64,000 nt of DNA from Dryomyza anilis (taxonomy: Eukaryota; Arthropoda; Insecta; Diptera; Dryomyzidae). Positions within the stretch are counted from its first letter, which is position 1; each line of letters opens with the position of its first letter. Under the pieces are notes generated by a model, which was not told the DNA's origin, ran no database searches, and saw only the letters and a list, made by a program, of their open reading frames with translations. Shown piece after piece: positions 12,061 through 21,420 of the stretch. Location of the stretch: assembly GCA_951804985.1 (NCBI GenBank), contig OX638136.1:3475852-3539851 (forward strand), given 5' to 3'. The position numbers and the translations under genes are program-made.

Positions 12061-12912
12061 ACGCGCAATGTGCCATTTGGTTTTCGTACTATGACCACGG
12101 GCGCAGCCCATTCGCTTGATGTATTGGGTTTAGAACGTTAGTACTTACAAGACGTGTTATTTCAGTGCGAACTTCAAACGGTAAGTTGTAGGGCTAACAA
12201 AACTTAGGAATAGAGTCCTTTTTCAGTTTAATATCAGCTTTGTATGTAGTACACAGTCTAAGTGTATTTTTAAAAATATTAGGATAATCGCTTGCTACGT
12301 TGGAAAATGAATTGATTTTTTGATGCCTGACCAGTCGACAAAAGAAACAATAATTAGATTCAACATTGCGATGTCAACATGGAACTTCAGCTTACTAAAC
12401 CAGTCCAGCTCGAGTATGTTCTATGCATTTTCGTTGTATACAATTATCAACGGCAGCATTTCCTCGACCTCCATAGGCTTTTAATACTTTATTTGTCTAA
12501 ATACACTGCGGTTCTCCAAGCTGCTCATAACCTATGATTCCAACTAATGAGCAGGAGGCACCGGTGTCTACTTGAAAATTTAGGTATCTACCGTTTACCC
12601 TTAGTTTCACCTCAATATTTTTATCCACTATGCCGGACGAATTTATGACGTCTACAATACTAATGGTTTCGAACGATGTTATACAACTGGTGTTCACGTG
12701 ATTATGTTTTGACGACCTCTTACGATTAATATTTGATTTGAATACTGCGGATATATGCCCAGACTTCGAGAAAGAACTTAGTTTTCTTTTTGAAATGAAA
12801 ACATTCTGCTCTTGCGTGTGTAATGCCACACCCTGGACATGACTGCAACGTTCTATCTGGAGGGCCGTGGCTTTGGCTCCTTCCTCGCCATTTGTTGCGT
12901 GCTTGACTTGTC
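12061..12912 (-). pseudogene. pol: G1 protease and N-terminal RT (duplication copy A)
   Basis: The retropepsin motif VDTGASCSLV is at about 12535-12570 in the frame 12952-12497. RT fingers sequence (RKPNGTLRV) lies right at the G2 target site, showing that the G1 RT frame ran across 12061 into 4932. The N-terminal part of the 12952 frame (MRYIKNIKKLTRD) belongs to the duplicated G2 leader and is a junction artefact of the tandem duplication. Confidence 0.8.
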
Positions 12913-12988
12913 GATCTCGGGTTAACTTCTTGATGTTTTTGATGTATCTCATGTATATTCTTTCTTCGGTGCTCGATGTACCTTCTCC

Positions 12989-13231
12989 TTAGTGTTGTTC
13001 TTGACGTTGAAGTTCTAGATGCTCGGTGTATCTTCTTCTATAACGACTTTCCTCAATGCAATAGTTTAATTCTTGTAGATATCCCTCCAGAAATAGCCAA
13101 ATTATCTCTTGGTCGTTATCGTTTGGTGAATATCTTGCTTCTTCTTCTGGTAGTGGCCGAAATGATGAAAAGAACTGAGTTTCACTATCTTCTATGAATT
13201 CTGCTCTCAAATTATCGTCTGGGATCATCAA
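12989..13231 (-). CDS. Duplicate of the 80-codon G2 leader ORF
   Basis: Identical at the protein level to 11235-11477, a consequence of the 1754-bp tandem duplication. No independent evidence for expression. Confidence 0.25.
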   Translation of the reverse strand: MMIPDDNLRAEFIEDSETQFFSSFRPLPEEEARYSPNDNDQEIIWLFLEGYLQELNYCIEESRYRRRYTEHLELQRQEQH

Positions 13232-13428
13232 TTTTTTTAAGTAAAAGCGATGATGTTAAGTTGTGTTAACGTTTCAGTTATTTTAAGTTTTAGATTCTTT
13301 GAACAATATTCGTTTGTACAGGATAATATGCGGTTATCCCTTTATTGAATCTTTTTGCAAAACTTCAACAATCTTGTAGATTCGTTTCACGGATACCAAT
13401 TCCTTATTGATATCCTACCGACTGCGCC

Positions 13429-13814
13429 AGTTATATTTCGTTACCAAAATATTTTGTCAAAAAAAATAATTTTCTTTATTTGTTTTTACTTATTATAACT
13501 TAAATCTTTAGAAACACTTTGAACTTAACTAATTATTACTGTTGAACGTTATTGAACAAAACTGTGAAAACTGAGCTTGAATTGGGATTGGGATTCGTAT
13601 TTATAGTACTTATGTTGTTTATAATATATTTTGTTTATCATATGCAATAATCGTATGATTTTATGTGTTATATTTCATACTTCTGAAACTAATGTTTATA
13701 TTTAAATTGTTTATACAAAATCAAGAACTCATGGAAAGTTCCATTGTTTATGATTTTGTTTATGATTCAGCTGAAATTAAATATAGTGTCAGATATCATA
13801 CTGATATCGTAACT
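13429..13814 (-). repeat. Extra G2 LTR (copy B, from the tandem duplication)
   Basis: Same sequence as 11675-12060. It is a third LTR, produced by the 1754-bp duplication rather than by a second insertion: the primer-site sequence precedes it and the same G1 flank with ACGC follows it. Confidence 0.9.
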
Positions 13815-14672
13815 ACGCGCAATGTGCCATTTGGTTTTCGTACTATGACCACGGGCGCAGCCCATTCGCTTGATGTATTGGGTTTAGAACGTTAGTACTT
13901 ACAAGACGTGTTATTTCAGTGCGAACTTCAAACGGTAAGTTGTAGGGCTAACAAAACTTAGGAATAGAGTCCTTTTTCAGTTTAATATCAGCTTTGTATG
14001 TAGTACACAGTCTAAGTGTATTTTTAAAAATATTAGGATAATCGCTTGCTACGTTGGAAAATGAATTGATTTTTTGATGCCTGACCAGTCGACAAAAGAA
14101 ACAATAATTAGATTCAACATTGCGATGTCAACATGGAACTTCAGCTTACTAAACCAGTCCAGCTCGAGTATGTTCTATGCATTTTCGTTGTATACAATTA
14201 TCAACGGCAGCATTTCCTCGACCTCCATAGGCTTTTAATACTTTATTTGTCTAAATACACTGCGGTTCTCCAAGCTGCTCATAACCTATGATTCCAACTA
14301 ATGAGCAGGAGGCACCGGTGTCTACTTGAAAATTTAGGTATCTACCGTTTACCCTTAGTTTCACCTCAATATTTTTATCCACTATGCCGGACGAATTTAT
14401 GACGTCTACAATACTAATGGTTTCGAACGATGTTATACAACTGGTGTTCACGTGATTATGTTTTGACGACCTCTTACGATTAATATTTGATTTGAATACT
14501 GCGGATATATGCCCAGACTTCGAGAAAGAACTTAGTTTTCTTTTTGAAATGAAAACATTCTGCTCTTGCGTGTGTAATGCCACACCCTGGACATGACTGC
14601 AACGTTCTATCTGGAGGGCCGTGGCTTTGGCTCCTTCCTCGCCATTTGTTGCGTGCTTGACTTGTCGATCTT
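13815..14672 (-). pseudogene. pol: G1 protease/RT start (duplication copy B)
   Basis: Same content as 12061-12912, with protease motif VDTGASCSLV. Here the frame is continuous upstream with genuine G1 gag (frame 14916-14251), so this copy shows the true gag-protease junction, whereas copy A is joined to the G2 leader. Confidence 0.8.
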
Positions 14673-15399
14673 TCCGCGATGCCGCAAACCTCGAGATTGA
14701 GTTAACCACCTTAGATTCTGCGTCTTTCATTTCCCAACAAGTTTTCACTGTTGAATCGACAATTGTAGCGATTTGCAAAACGTTTTCCAATGTTGGATTC
14801 GTTTTTTGCAAGGCCGCCGTTCGTACTTTTTCATGCGGCGTATGTATTACGATCATATCCCTAATTTTGCTACCTATATACGATTCATCACATCCCTGCT
14901 TTGAACATTTAAACAAACAGTCCTTAGCGGCGCAGCTCGGCCACCCAATCGACGTATGATTGATTGTCTTTCATCGTATTGCGATAGAAATTGAAGCATG
15001 CTGATAAAACATATTGTTTTTCAACGAAGTGCTCGTTTAAAACTGATACTATTTCCTTGAAGTATTTTTCGTTTACTTTCCTACCAAATAGTTTTTGCAG
15101 CAATTCTAAACTCTCAGAACCGGTCCAACTTATAATGCAAGCACGTTTGGTTAACTCATTTATTACTCCATTTGCAATGAAGTGCTGATCTAATTGCAAA
15201 AGATATGTGCTCCATTTGTCAATTGATTTGTTGAAGCCACGAAAGGTCGGCACCGATGTTCCTTGCCTCTCTCCACCACTTTCCTGTCATTCATTGCTTT
15301 CTCCAAAAACTCTCTGTTTTCCTTTACCACGTTTGACAAAAATTCTTGATTTGTCACTTGGAGTTGTTGGAATATTTTATTAAACGTATCAGCATCCAT
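14673..15399 (-). pseudogene. gag: G1 gag, frameshifted
   Basis: Starts MDADTFNKIFQQLQVTNQEF at 15399, 61 bp inside the 5' LTR boundary. It continues after a frameshift in 15253-14924, with capsid-like sequence (PTFRGFNKSIDKWSTYLLQL, WTGSESLELLQKLFG, YVDWVAELRR), and after another break in 14916. The P-x-F-x-G..I..W pattern followed by the helical core is that of Gypsy capsid/retrotransposon gag domains. A cysteine-rich segment (CSKQGCDESYIG) occurs at the start of the last frame. No complete CCHC knuckle is seen. At least two frameshifts make it inactive. Confidence 0.8.
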
Positions 15400-15459
15400 G
15401 CTGATTGTTTGAGGTTATGTGTGACCTTTGATGTTTTCCTCAATCCTCCTCGCCAAAAA

Positions 15460-15665
15460 TGTTGGAATGTAAATGCCAATGTTTTAAAACACAGGTTTAA
15501 ATTCAATTACGATTTATTTTAATAATCAAAAATATTATAAACTAAAATAATGAGCGTGAAACGCTCTCAAAATATATGTGTTTCGATACATCGATATGAA
15601 AAAAGAATGAATGTGTTGACAGCTAGGGAACAGTGATGCTAGCGAAGATAGTCGCGGGATTGTCA
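15460..15665 (-). repeat. 5' LTR of G1
   Basis: Homologous to 2516-2719. On the minus strand it ends CATTCCAACA, followed after four bases by TGGCGAGGAGGAT, the likely primer-binding site (tRNA not identified). Its outer end meets the G3 RT sequence at about 15666. Confidence 0.8.
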
Positions 15666-15945
15666 TTATTTTTAACTAAAATCTGATGGTAACCACTTGC
15701 TAAATTTAGTGTTGAAAAATACCGACTATGACCTAGCCTAGCTCATCTATTCGTGATATAGGAAATACCTGTTTGATGGTGACGTCATTTAATTTTCGGA
15801 AATCTCCATTTCTTATTGCCATCTTTATCGTTCTTTTTAGGTACCAATAATGATGGGGAATTCCAAGTCGCCATGCTTGGTGAAATAATTCCATCGTCGA
15901 ACATCTTTGATACTTGTCTATTAATCTCATTTTATTGCGTATGGG
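15666..15945 (-). pseudogene. pol: G3 reverse transcriptase fragment
   Basis: Minus-strand frames contain MAIRNGDFRKLNDVTIKQVF, then after a frameshift the RT signature FSTLNLASGYHQI (FSTLDLASGYHQI in typical Gypsy RTs) next to the G1 LTR boundary. The catalytic YxDD part is absent, cut off at 15666. At least one frameshift lies between the two motifs. Confidence 0.75.
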
Positions 15946-16096
15946 GAAGTTTATACGGTTTCTGATTTATTGAAGGCTGATTCCACTGTTCGGGTATTTC
16001 ATGTTTTATTATCGAAGGGAATGTTAATTCATCCCCTTCCAAATGAAAAACGTCATGATATGACAAGAAAATATTTTGAAAAGATGCAACTTCTTC

Positions 16097-16510
16097 CTAA
16101 TTCAATGATTTATCAATTCTATTTTTTATATTAACCGAGTTTATTGTATTTATTGTAGAACTCGCCTTTGGTGCTTCTTTATATTTATTAAAATTTGAAA
16201 ATTGTGGCTTGAAATTACTATCAATGGTCACCTCCTTATCGGTGGCATTTAAAATTGATGCATGTACTCTATTTCTTTTAACATTTTTTAAACTCTCTCC
16301 CAAATATACTCCTGGCTGAATTTCCTGTTTGTGCAACAAAACTATAGGAATTCTTGTTTTTAGCGGCAGTGATACAACCATGGCCGTTCAGGACTTTACC
16401 CTGATTTGCTGATTAAAATTAATATTTTCTATGTCTTGCAATGATTTTAATGGAAATTTAACAATGTCATTTTTGTCTTCATCAAAAAAAATAATTTTTA
16501 TTTATTTAAC
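16097..16510 (-). pseudogene. pol: G3 protease C-terminus and pre-RT linker
   Basis: The frame 16381-16097 has PLKTRIPIVL and PGVYLGESLKNVKRNRVHAS, then SILNATDKEV, the pattern seen between protease and RT in Gypsy polyproteins. In-frame sequence upstream to about 16500 (FPLKSLQDIEN) probably belongs to the protease end. The catalytic D-T/S-G motif is not seen. Confidence 0.6.
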
Positions 16511-17045
16511 GCATTTATTGTATTTCTGTTCCAGAGATTGTCACGCCTGACATTCATACTTGAACTGGTTCAAATTGAACTTCAGTTCAAATTTTACATG
16601 TAAAGCAAAAACAACAATTGAACCAACATGGCAGCAGTTTCAATTCATTTGAACTAAAACTTTTGTGGTTGTGAAATTAACTTATAAGTTTTCTAGTGTT
16701 TGCTACGTTTCCTAGATGTCGCCTCAATCTATTTTTTTGAAAGCTTTTTAAATTCAACAAAAACAAGGTCTTGCAATTGGAATTGGTTTGACATAAAAAC
16801 ATAAAAAATAAATGCAGTATGAAAATAATTCATAAGTAAAAAATGGTAACCATTATCACGTTTATATTTTGTATTTTTTTTTTTTTCATTTTCATGCAAA
16901 ATTAAAATTTAACGTAACAAATATGTTTTTGTCTGCGATCCCTGGTTCCGTATAAAATGTTTGTTGCTCAGAAAAACTGTGGCGCCGTCTGTTTTGAAAT
17001 AGTGAAAGAATTGCGTTCAGTATAAGTGTTTTTTCACATTTGAGT
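16511..17045. other. Unassigned AT-rich block interrupting G3 between gag and protease
   Basis: About 530 bp that breaks the expected gag-protease continuity of G3. It contains interleaved TTCAA/TTGAA words near 16560-16670, including palindromic GTTCAAATTGAAC. No coding frame and no convincing terminal inverted repeats. It is probably a small inserted element or a replaced segment. Confidence 0.4.
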
Positions 17046-17720
17046 TCACTCGCTTGGTTGAACTATGAAAAAAACGCAGCTAATATGAATCTTCATTTTT
17101 TGATCTTTATTTTCTCCCTTAATAATATTAGCTGTTTTATTTGGTTGTAGTGTCCTATTTGGAACTGCTGGCCTTACTAAACTATCTGCTAAGGGTCCCC
17201 AGTTTAGTGGCCTCAACAGGCCCTGGTAGTTTTCCTGTGGAACGCTATTATTGTTCGATGTATCATATATGCGTTTTGAATAACAAATCATAATAACATG
17301 TCAGCCCTTTCTGCACCAAGTGTAGGGCCTGTTTGCAAAATTCCCATTACCATTATTTCCTTGAAACACTAGTGTATCGCGTTTCACGCGACAATCCTCC
17401 TCAACGTGTCCCCCTCCATTACACCAATCGCATCTTAATCCTGGAGCACCCCCGCCTTGGTTCTGGATACCACCTTGACCATTTACCTGAGGTACGGGTG
17501 GCTGACTTCCTTCGGGAGCAGTATGTCCTGGAAAAACATTCCGACCTGAACGATCTGCACACTGTTCATGTCCATAAGTACGACAGTCACTGCAATACGG
17601 AGTGTTTCTCCCTGTATGACATTCATCCCTCAGATGTCCCTTTTTCTTGCAAAAAGAACATGTAGGTATAGGCTGCTTCATACCTACATTTTGTGTTTTC
17701 TCTTCCGTCTTGTCTATTCC
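17046..17720 (-). pseudogene. gag: G3 gag nucleocapsid region with CCHC zinc knuckles
   Basis: The frame 17681-17301 carries two Cys-X2-Cys-X4-His-X4-Cys knuckles, CSFCKKKGHLRDEC and CDWCNGGGHVEEDC, separated by a Cys-rich spacer (YCSDCRTYGHEQC) and a Gly/Gln-rich stretch. The frame 17291-17046 continues with Pro/Asn-rich sequence and ends at the AT-rich block. CCHC knuckles bind genomic RNA in retroelement Gag. Stops separate the frames. Confidence 0.85.
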
Positions 17721-17732
17721 CGTTAACTCTGC

Positions 17733-18218
17733 TTACTCCCTTTGTATCGTCGCATGGTCCAATGCCTCTTCCACCAATTTCTCCAGTGTTGTTTGTTTAC
17801 TGCTCAACATGAGCAGTCGCAAAGTGTAATCCCGAAGTCCTAACTTAAATGAGCTTTTAACTAAATTATTCAATTCATTAACGAACACGTCGTCTTTCGT
17901 ATCATTATATTTACATTTAATCGTGCTTAATGCTGCCGACTGCAGGTTAACCAAACGCCTCGAGAAAAATCTAATACTTTCCCCCAGATACTGAGATACC
18001 TTTCTAATGACATACGGAATGGCATCTACTGACCTACATTCCAAGTACGTATTTCTTAACAGATGGTAAAAATCATCTATTGCCTAAAACTCCTTTGAAC
18101 TTACTATGTCAAAAGCATCTCCCAGTAAACGAACCCTAACGCCTTTAATAAAATCCTTCATTTTCTCAGGTTTCAGTTCTGCCCTCTCCACTTTACATCC
18201 TTCAATAAAACGATGAAG
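17733..18218 (-). pseudogene. gag: G3 gag capsid region, cut by BEL insertion
   Basis: The frame 18044-17733 begins MECRSVDAIPYVIRKVSQYL and continues as a predicted helical capsid-like segment (KYNDTKDDVFVNELNNLV, LRDYTLRLLML). Decayed sequence continues to 18218, where the BEL target duplication ATCCG starts. The gag then resumes on the far side of BEL at 23744. Confidence 0.7.
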
Positions 18219-18223
18219 ATCCG

Positions 18224-18543
18224 TGTTGGCGCAAGCTGGCAACTCATAGGAGGGATTTTGACACGAGCGAAGTTGGCAACAATGACTGAACGAATTCGCT
18301 GTCAGGCAGTCAGTTGTGCAAAGAGAGCGGTAGAGCCAACATCAATTTTTAAACATAGCCACATAGCCACCATCATTCACATTCAGACATTGTCGTTCAT
18401 TTGTCACATTCACTTACATTTTGTATTTTCTTTGTTTGTATAAATATTCATTAGTTTGTATACATTTCAATATTAAATGTAATCCAGACTTTTGATTAAT
18501 AAATTCCACAACTCATTTAAACATTCGTGTCGCCGTCATTACA
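18224..18543 (+). repeat. 5' LTR of BEL element
   Basis: 320 bp, TGTTGGCGCAAGC..GCCGTCATTACA, preceded by target duplication ATCCG. It has an extra TTTG relative to the 3' LTR near 18430. Confidence 0.95.
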
Positions 18544-18764
18544 TCGTTTTAAAAATTGTTGGTTCTACCACTGGCGACGCCGTTTTTTTTTTTGCTGAAG
18601 CCGACGTCACTGCCGACGTCTCTGCCGACATCGCCGTTACTTGCCGCTGCATATTTGAATAAAAAACGGTCGTCCTTGAGTTTGAAGGCGAGAAAGAAAA
18701 TTCGAGACTGACGCCGAACAAAACAAAAGAAAAAAAAAGAGGTTATATTTTTTTCGAAAAGTAG

Positions 18765-20569
18765 ATGCTTACAAGGAGCAGAAAAAATAAAGACGCCACT
18801 GGAGCTGAGAGCTTAAATACAAGTTCACCCGAAATGGAGGAAGGCCAGCAATTTGATGGTGCCACAAGTGCGCAAGCTCAACATAATGTGGGCAGTGTGC
18901 AAATGTCAGAATTAATATTGGGCATAAACGCACTACGAGCGTCGGTTGAGGAACTACGTCAGGAAACCTCCCGCAGTCAGCAGGAGGTAAGCAGTTTACG
19001 AGCCCGAGTGGACGCTGATACAAATCAACAGCAGCAATCAGGTCTGACAATGCCAGCACAACCGCCTTCGCCACTTACGCCGTCGCTAACCTCTAATGAG
19101 CCCACGATGAATAACAGAGCAATCTTGCCGTTCAGTGATGATTTTCGGGCTAAGTTGTATCCATTGCCGCCATTTGATGGAGCTGCCGAAAACTGGCCAT
19201 TATTTTTGGCAAATTACAATGACACCACAGCCGAGTTTAATTATAACAATCATCAAAATTTGATGAGACTCCACAAATCGCTGCAGGGTGAAGCCAGACA
19301 AGCAGTCACCGCACTGCTAATATACCTGAGGACGTGCCTAACGTTATTGCAGAACTGCAGTTCAACTTTGGACGTCCAGACATAATCGTGCGATCGCAAC
19401 TGGTGAACGCTCGTCAATTCGAAATAATACAAGAAAATCGTTTAGACAAAGTTATCGCCTTTTCTAACCGTGTTAGAAACATCGTCGCATTCTTTAAGTC
19501 TGCGAAATGTCAACATCATTTAATGAACCCAACGTTGTTGGAACAATTGGTTGCCAAGTTACCACCGTCGAAGCAGTATGAATGGAGTAGACATGCCGCC
19601 ACCGTCATCTCAGTTCCTACTGTGGAAATATTTGCCGACTGGATTAGTGATCTCGCTAAAGTCGTGAGCTTTATGCCACAGAATTCCGCCGCCTCGAGAT
19701 CACAGCCACAGCCACATCCAGCACAACCACGCCAAGGTACCGCCAATTTTACTAATCGCCAACCTGTTTCAGGAACCGCCGCCAGAAGAGTGATGCACAA
19801 TAGTCACAGTGAGAACGACCAGCCAAAGCCAGAGTGTATCCAATGCAGTCAGAGTCACAAAGTCAGTGACTGTCCAACCTTCAAGGATCTGCAAGCCGAT
19901 GACAAATGGACCGTGGTCAAGCGCAATCGTTTGTGTTTTGCATGTCTGCAAAAAGGCCATAACGTGTCGAATTGTCGCAAAAGAAAATCATGTAGCATCA
20001 ATGGATGCAGCCGAGTACATCATCAACTGTTGCACCAGGATGTTGCGTCACGAAGCAACGCGCAGCAAGAGACTGAGCGTGTTTTTAATTGCCGCCAGCC
20101 ACAGCAGACTCACTTGTTTAAGGTTATACCAGTAGAGCTGTCAGGACCGCTGGGAAAAATGTCCGCGTACGCCATGTTAGATGAAGGGTCGTCCGTGTCT
20201 CTCTTAGAGGAACACATCTCTAACATTTTGGGTTTAAGGGGACACGCCATGCCCCTCACACTCCAATGGTACGGTGACAAAAAGTTCACCGAGAATTCTA
20301 AAAATGTTAACGTCAACATAAATGCCTGTGGTGATCACAATGAACGTTTTACATTAAAAAATATTCGTACTGTCAAGAATTTAAATTTGCCTAAGCAATC
20401 TTTTTGCAAAGATAGCTATAATCATCTCAAGATGCTTCCAATTGCAGACTACAAAGACGCCAGACCTGTGTTACTCCTAGGATTAGATAATTGCTTTCTT
20501 GGAGTTTCTCAGAAGGTAGTCGAAGCAGGACCAGATGAACCAGTTGCCGCCAGGACGAAATTGGGTTAG
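18765..20569 (+). pseudogene. gag: BEL gag-protease, frameshifted and ended by an in-frame TAG
   Basis: The frame 18765-19385 (MLTRSRKNKDATG) has a predicted coiled coil (ALRASVEELRQETSRSQQEV) and the start of a DUF1759-type BEL capsid (PLPPFDGAAENWPLFLANY). The frame 19334-20569 continues the capsid, then zinc knuckles (CIQCSQSHKVSDC and CFACLQKGHNVSNC) and the BEL protease, DUF1758-type, with active-site AMLDEGSSVSLL. The usual catalytic Asp is present as D-E-G-S. The frames overlap, so a single +1/-1 shift near 19330-19385 breaks gag. The final codons KLG-TAG are followed immediately by MVFGPL, which is consistent with a Trp TGG to TAG change in the protease-RT linker. Confidence 0.9.
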
Positions 20570-21400
20570 ATGGTCTTCGGTCCACTCAATGCGTCACAAG
20601 AAGCCTCACCCAGAGTACTTCATGTTCGAGAAGAATCGTCACTTAAAGCAATACATAAATTGGTGGAGGAGTATTTCGACATCGAGAGTTTCGGTGTCAG
20701 GGCTGCACCCGCACTAGAATCAGAGGAGAACATCCGCGCCAGACGAATACTAGCAGAGACAACAATAAGAAAAGAGCAGCGATATGAAACTTTGTTGCTC
20801 TGGCGGAAAGATGATTCTGTGCTGCCAAAAAGTTTTGCCATGGCGCAGTCGCGCCTGTTAAATTTAGAAAAGCAGATGAGTCGAAATCCTGTTTTTGCAA
20901 AAAAGTATATAGACGAAATTGAGGGTTACATCCAAAAGGGATACGCCGAATTGTTGACGCCAATGAGGGCTAATCAAGAAGGGCCCAAAACTTGGTACCT
21001 CCCACATTTTGGAGTGTTCAACCCGCATAAGCCCGACAAATTGCGAGTGGTCTTTGACGCGGCTGCTGCTATAGACAAGATATCATTGAACTCTGCGTTG
21101 CTAAAGGGACCAGAGCATGCCAAGCCACTGCTGGCCATCATCCACAAATTTCGCCAAGGTGTTGTTGCTGTTGCCGGAGATGTGCGCGAAATGTTTTCGC
21201 AAGTGCAGATCAGAGCCGCTGATCAAGATTCGCAACGCTTTCTGTGGAGAGATGGGAAGTCAACGCAGCCTGTACGAGTTTATTCAATGACTTCAATGAT
21301 TTTTGGAGCAGTTTGCTCGCCGTGCAGCGCCGAATATGTAAAGAACAACAATGCTGCTAAATATGCTGCCTTAATGCCAAGGGGCGCTAAGGTAACGTAA
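20570..21400 (+). pseudogene. pol: BEL reverse transcriptase, catalytic palm deleted
   Basis: After the stop at 20567 the frame runs MVFGPLNASQEASPRVLHV and then shows BEL RT motifs KLRVVFDAAAAIDKISLN and VAVAGDVREMFSQVQI, then MIFGAVCSPCSAEYVKN. Immediately after SAEYVKN the sequence jumps into unrelated or downstream codons and stops at 21400. The conserved Y-V-D-D box and thumb expected next are absent, and the following frame (21421 on) already reads RNase H-like sequence. The copy could therefore move only with RT supplied by another element. Confidence 0.88.
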
Positions 21401-21420
21401 GGTGCTGTGCATATGCCGCC

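Larger units (their letters stand above)
11158..14671 (-). repeat. 1754-bp tandem duplication across the G2/G1 junction
   Basis: The 11159-12912 block is repeated at 12913-14666 with a constant 1754-bp offset. I found one mismatch (11538 T versus 13292 A). Each unit holds part of the G2 leader, one G2 LTR, the ACGC target site and the adjoining G1 RT/protease piece. All breakpoints share the 5-bp word GATCT (11159, 12913, 14667), pointing to a microhomology-mediated event. Both copies are G2-LTR-containing, so it postdates the G2 insertion. Confidence 0.93.
2516..15665 (-). mobile_element. Outer Ty3/Gypsy LTR retrotransposon (G1), nested and broken
   Basis: Two ~205-bp LTRs (2516-2719 and 15460-15665) in the same orientation bound minus-strand gag, protease, RT, RNase H and integrase remnants. 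A second retrotransposon (G2, 4937-12060) sits inside the RT domain, and a 1754-bp tandem duplication follows. The LTRs differ at roughly 15 of 205 positions by eye, so this is the oldest of the three measurable LTR elements here. Flanks at the two ends do not share a target duplication: the left flank is a mini-me repeat and the right flank is another Gypsy RT. That suggests a later rearrangement. The coding frames carry frameshifts, so the element is non-functional. Confidence 0.85.

Noticed and set aside
11222..14959. Plus-strand frames MYLLLSVVLDVEV (twice) and MALAPSSPFVACL
   Set aside because: Antisense of the leader ORF and gag/protease; the repetition is due only to the 1754-bp duplication.
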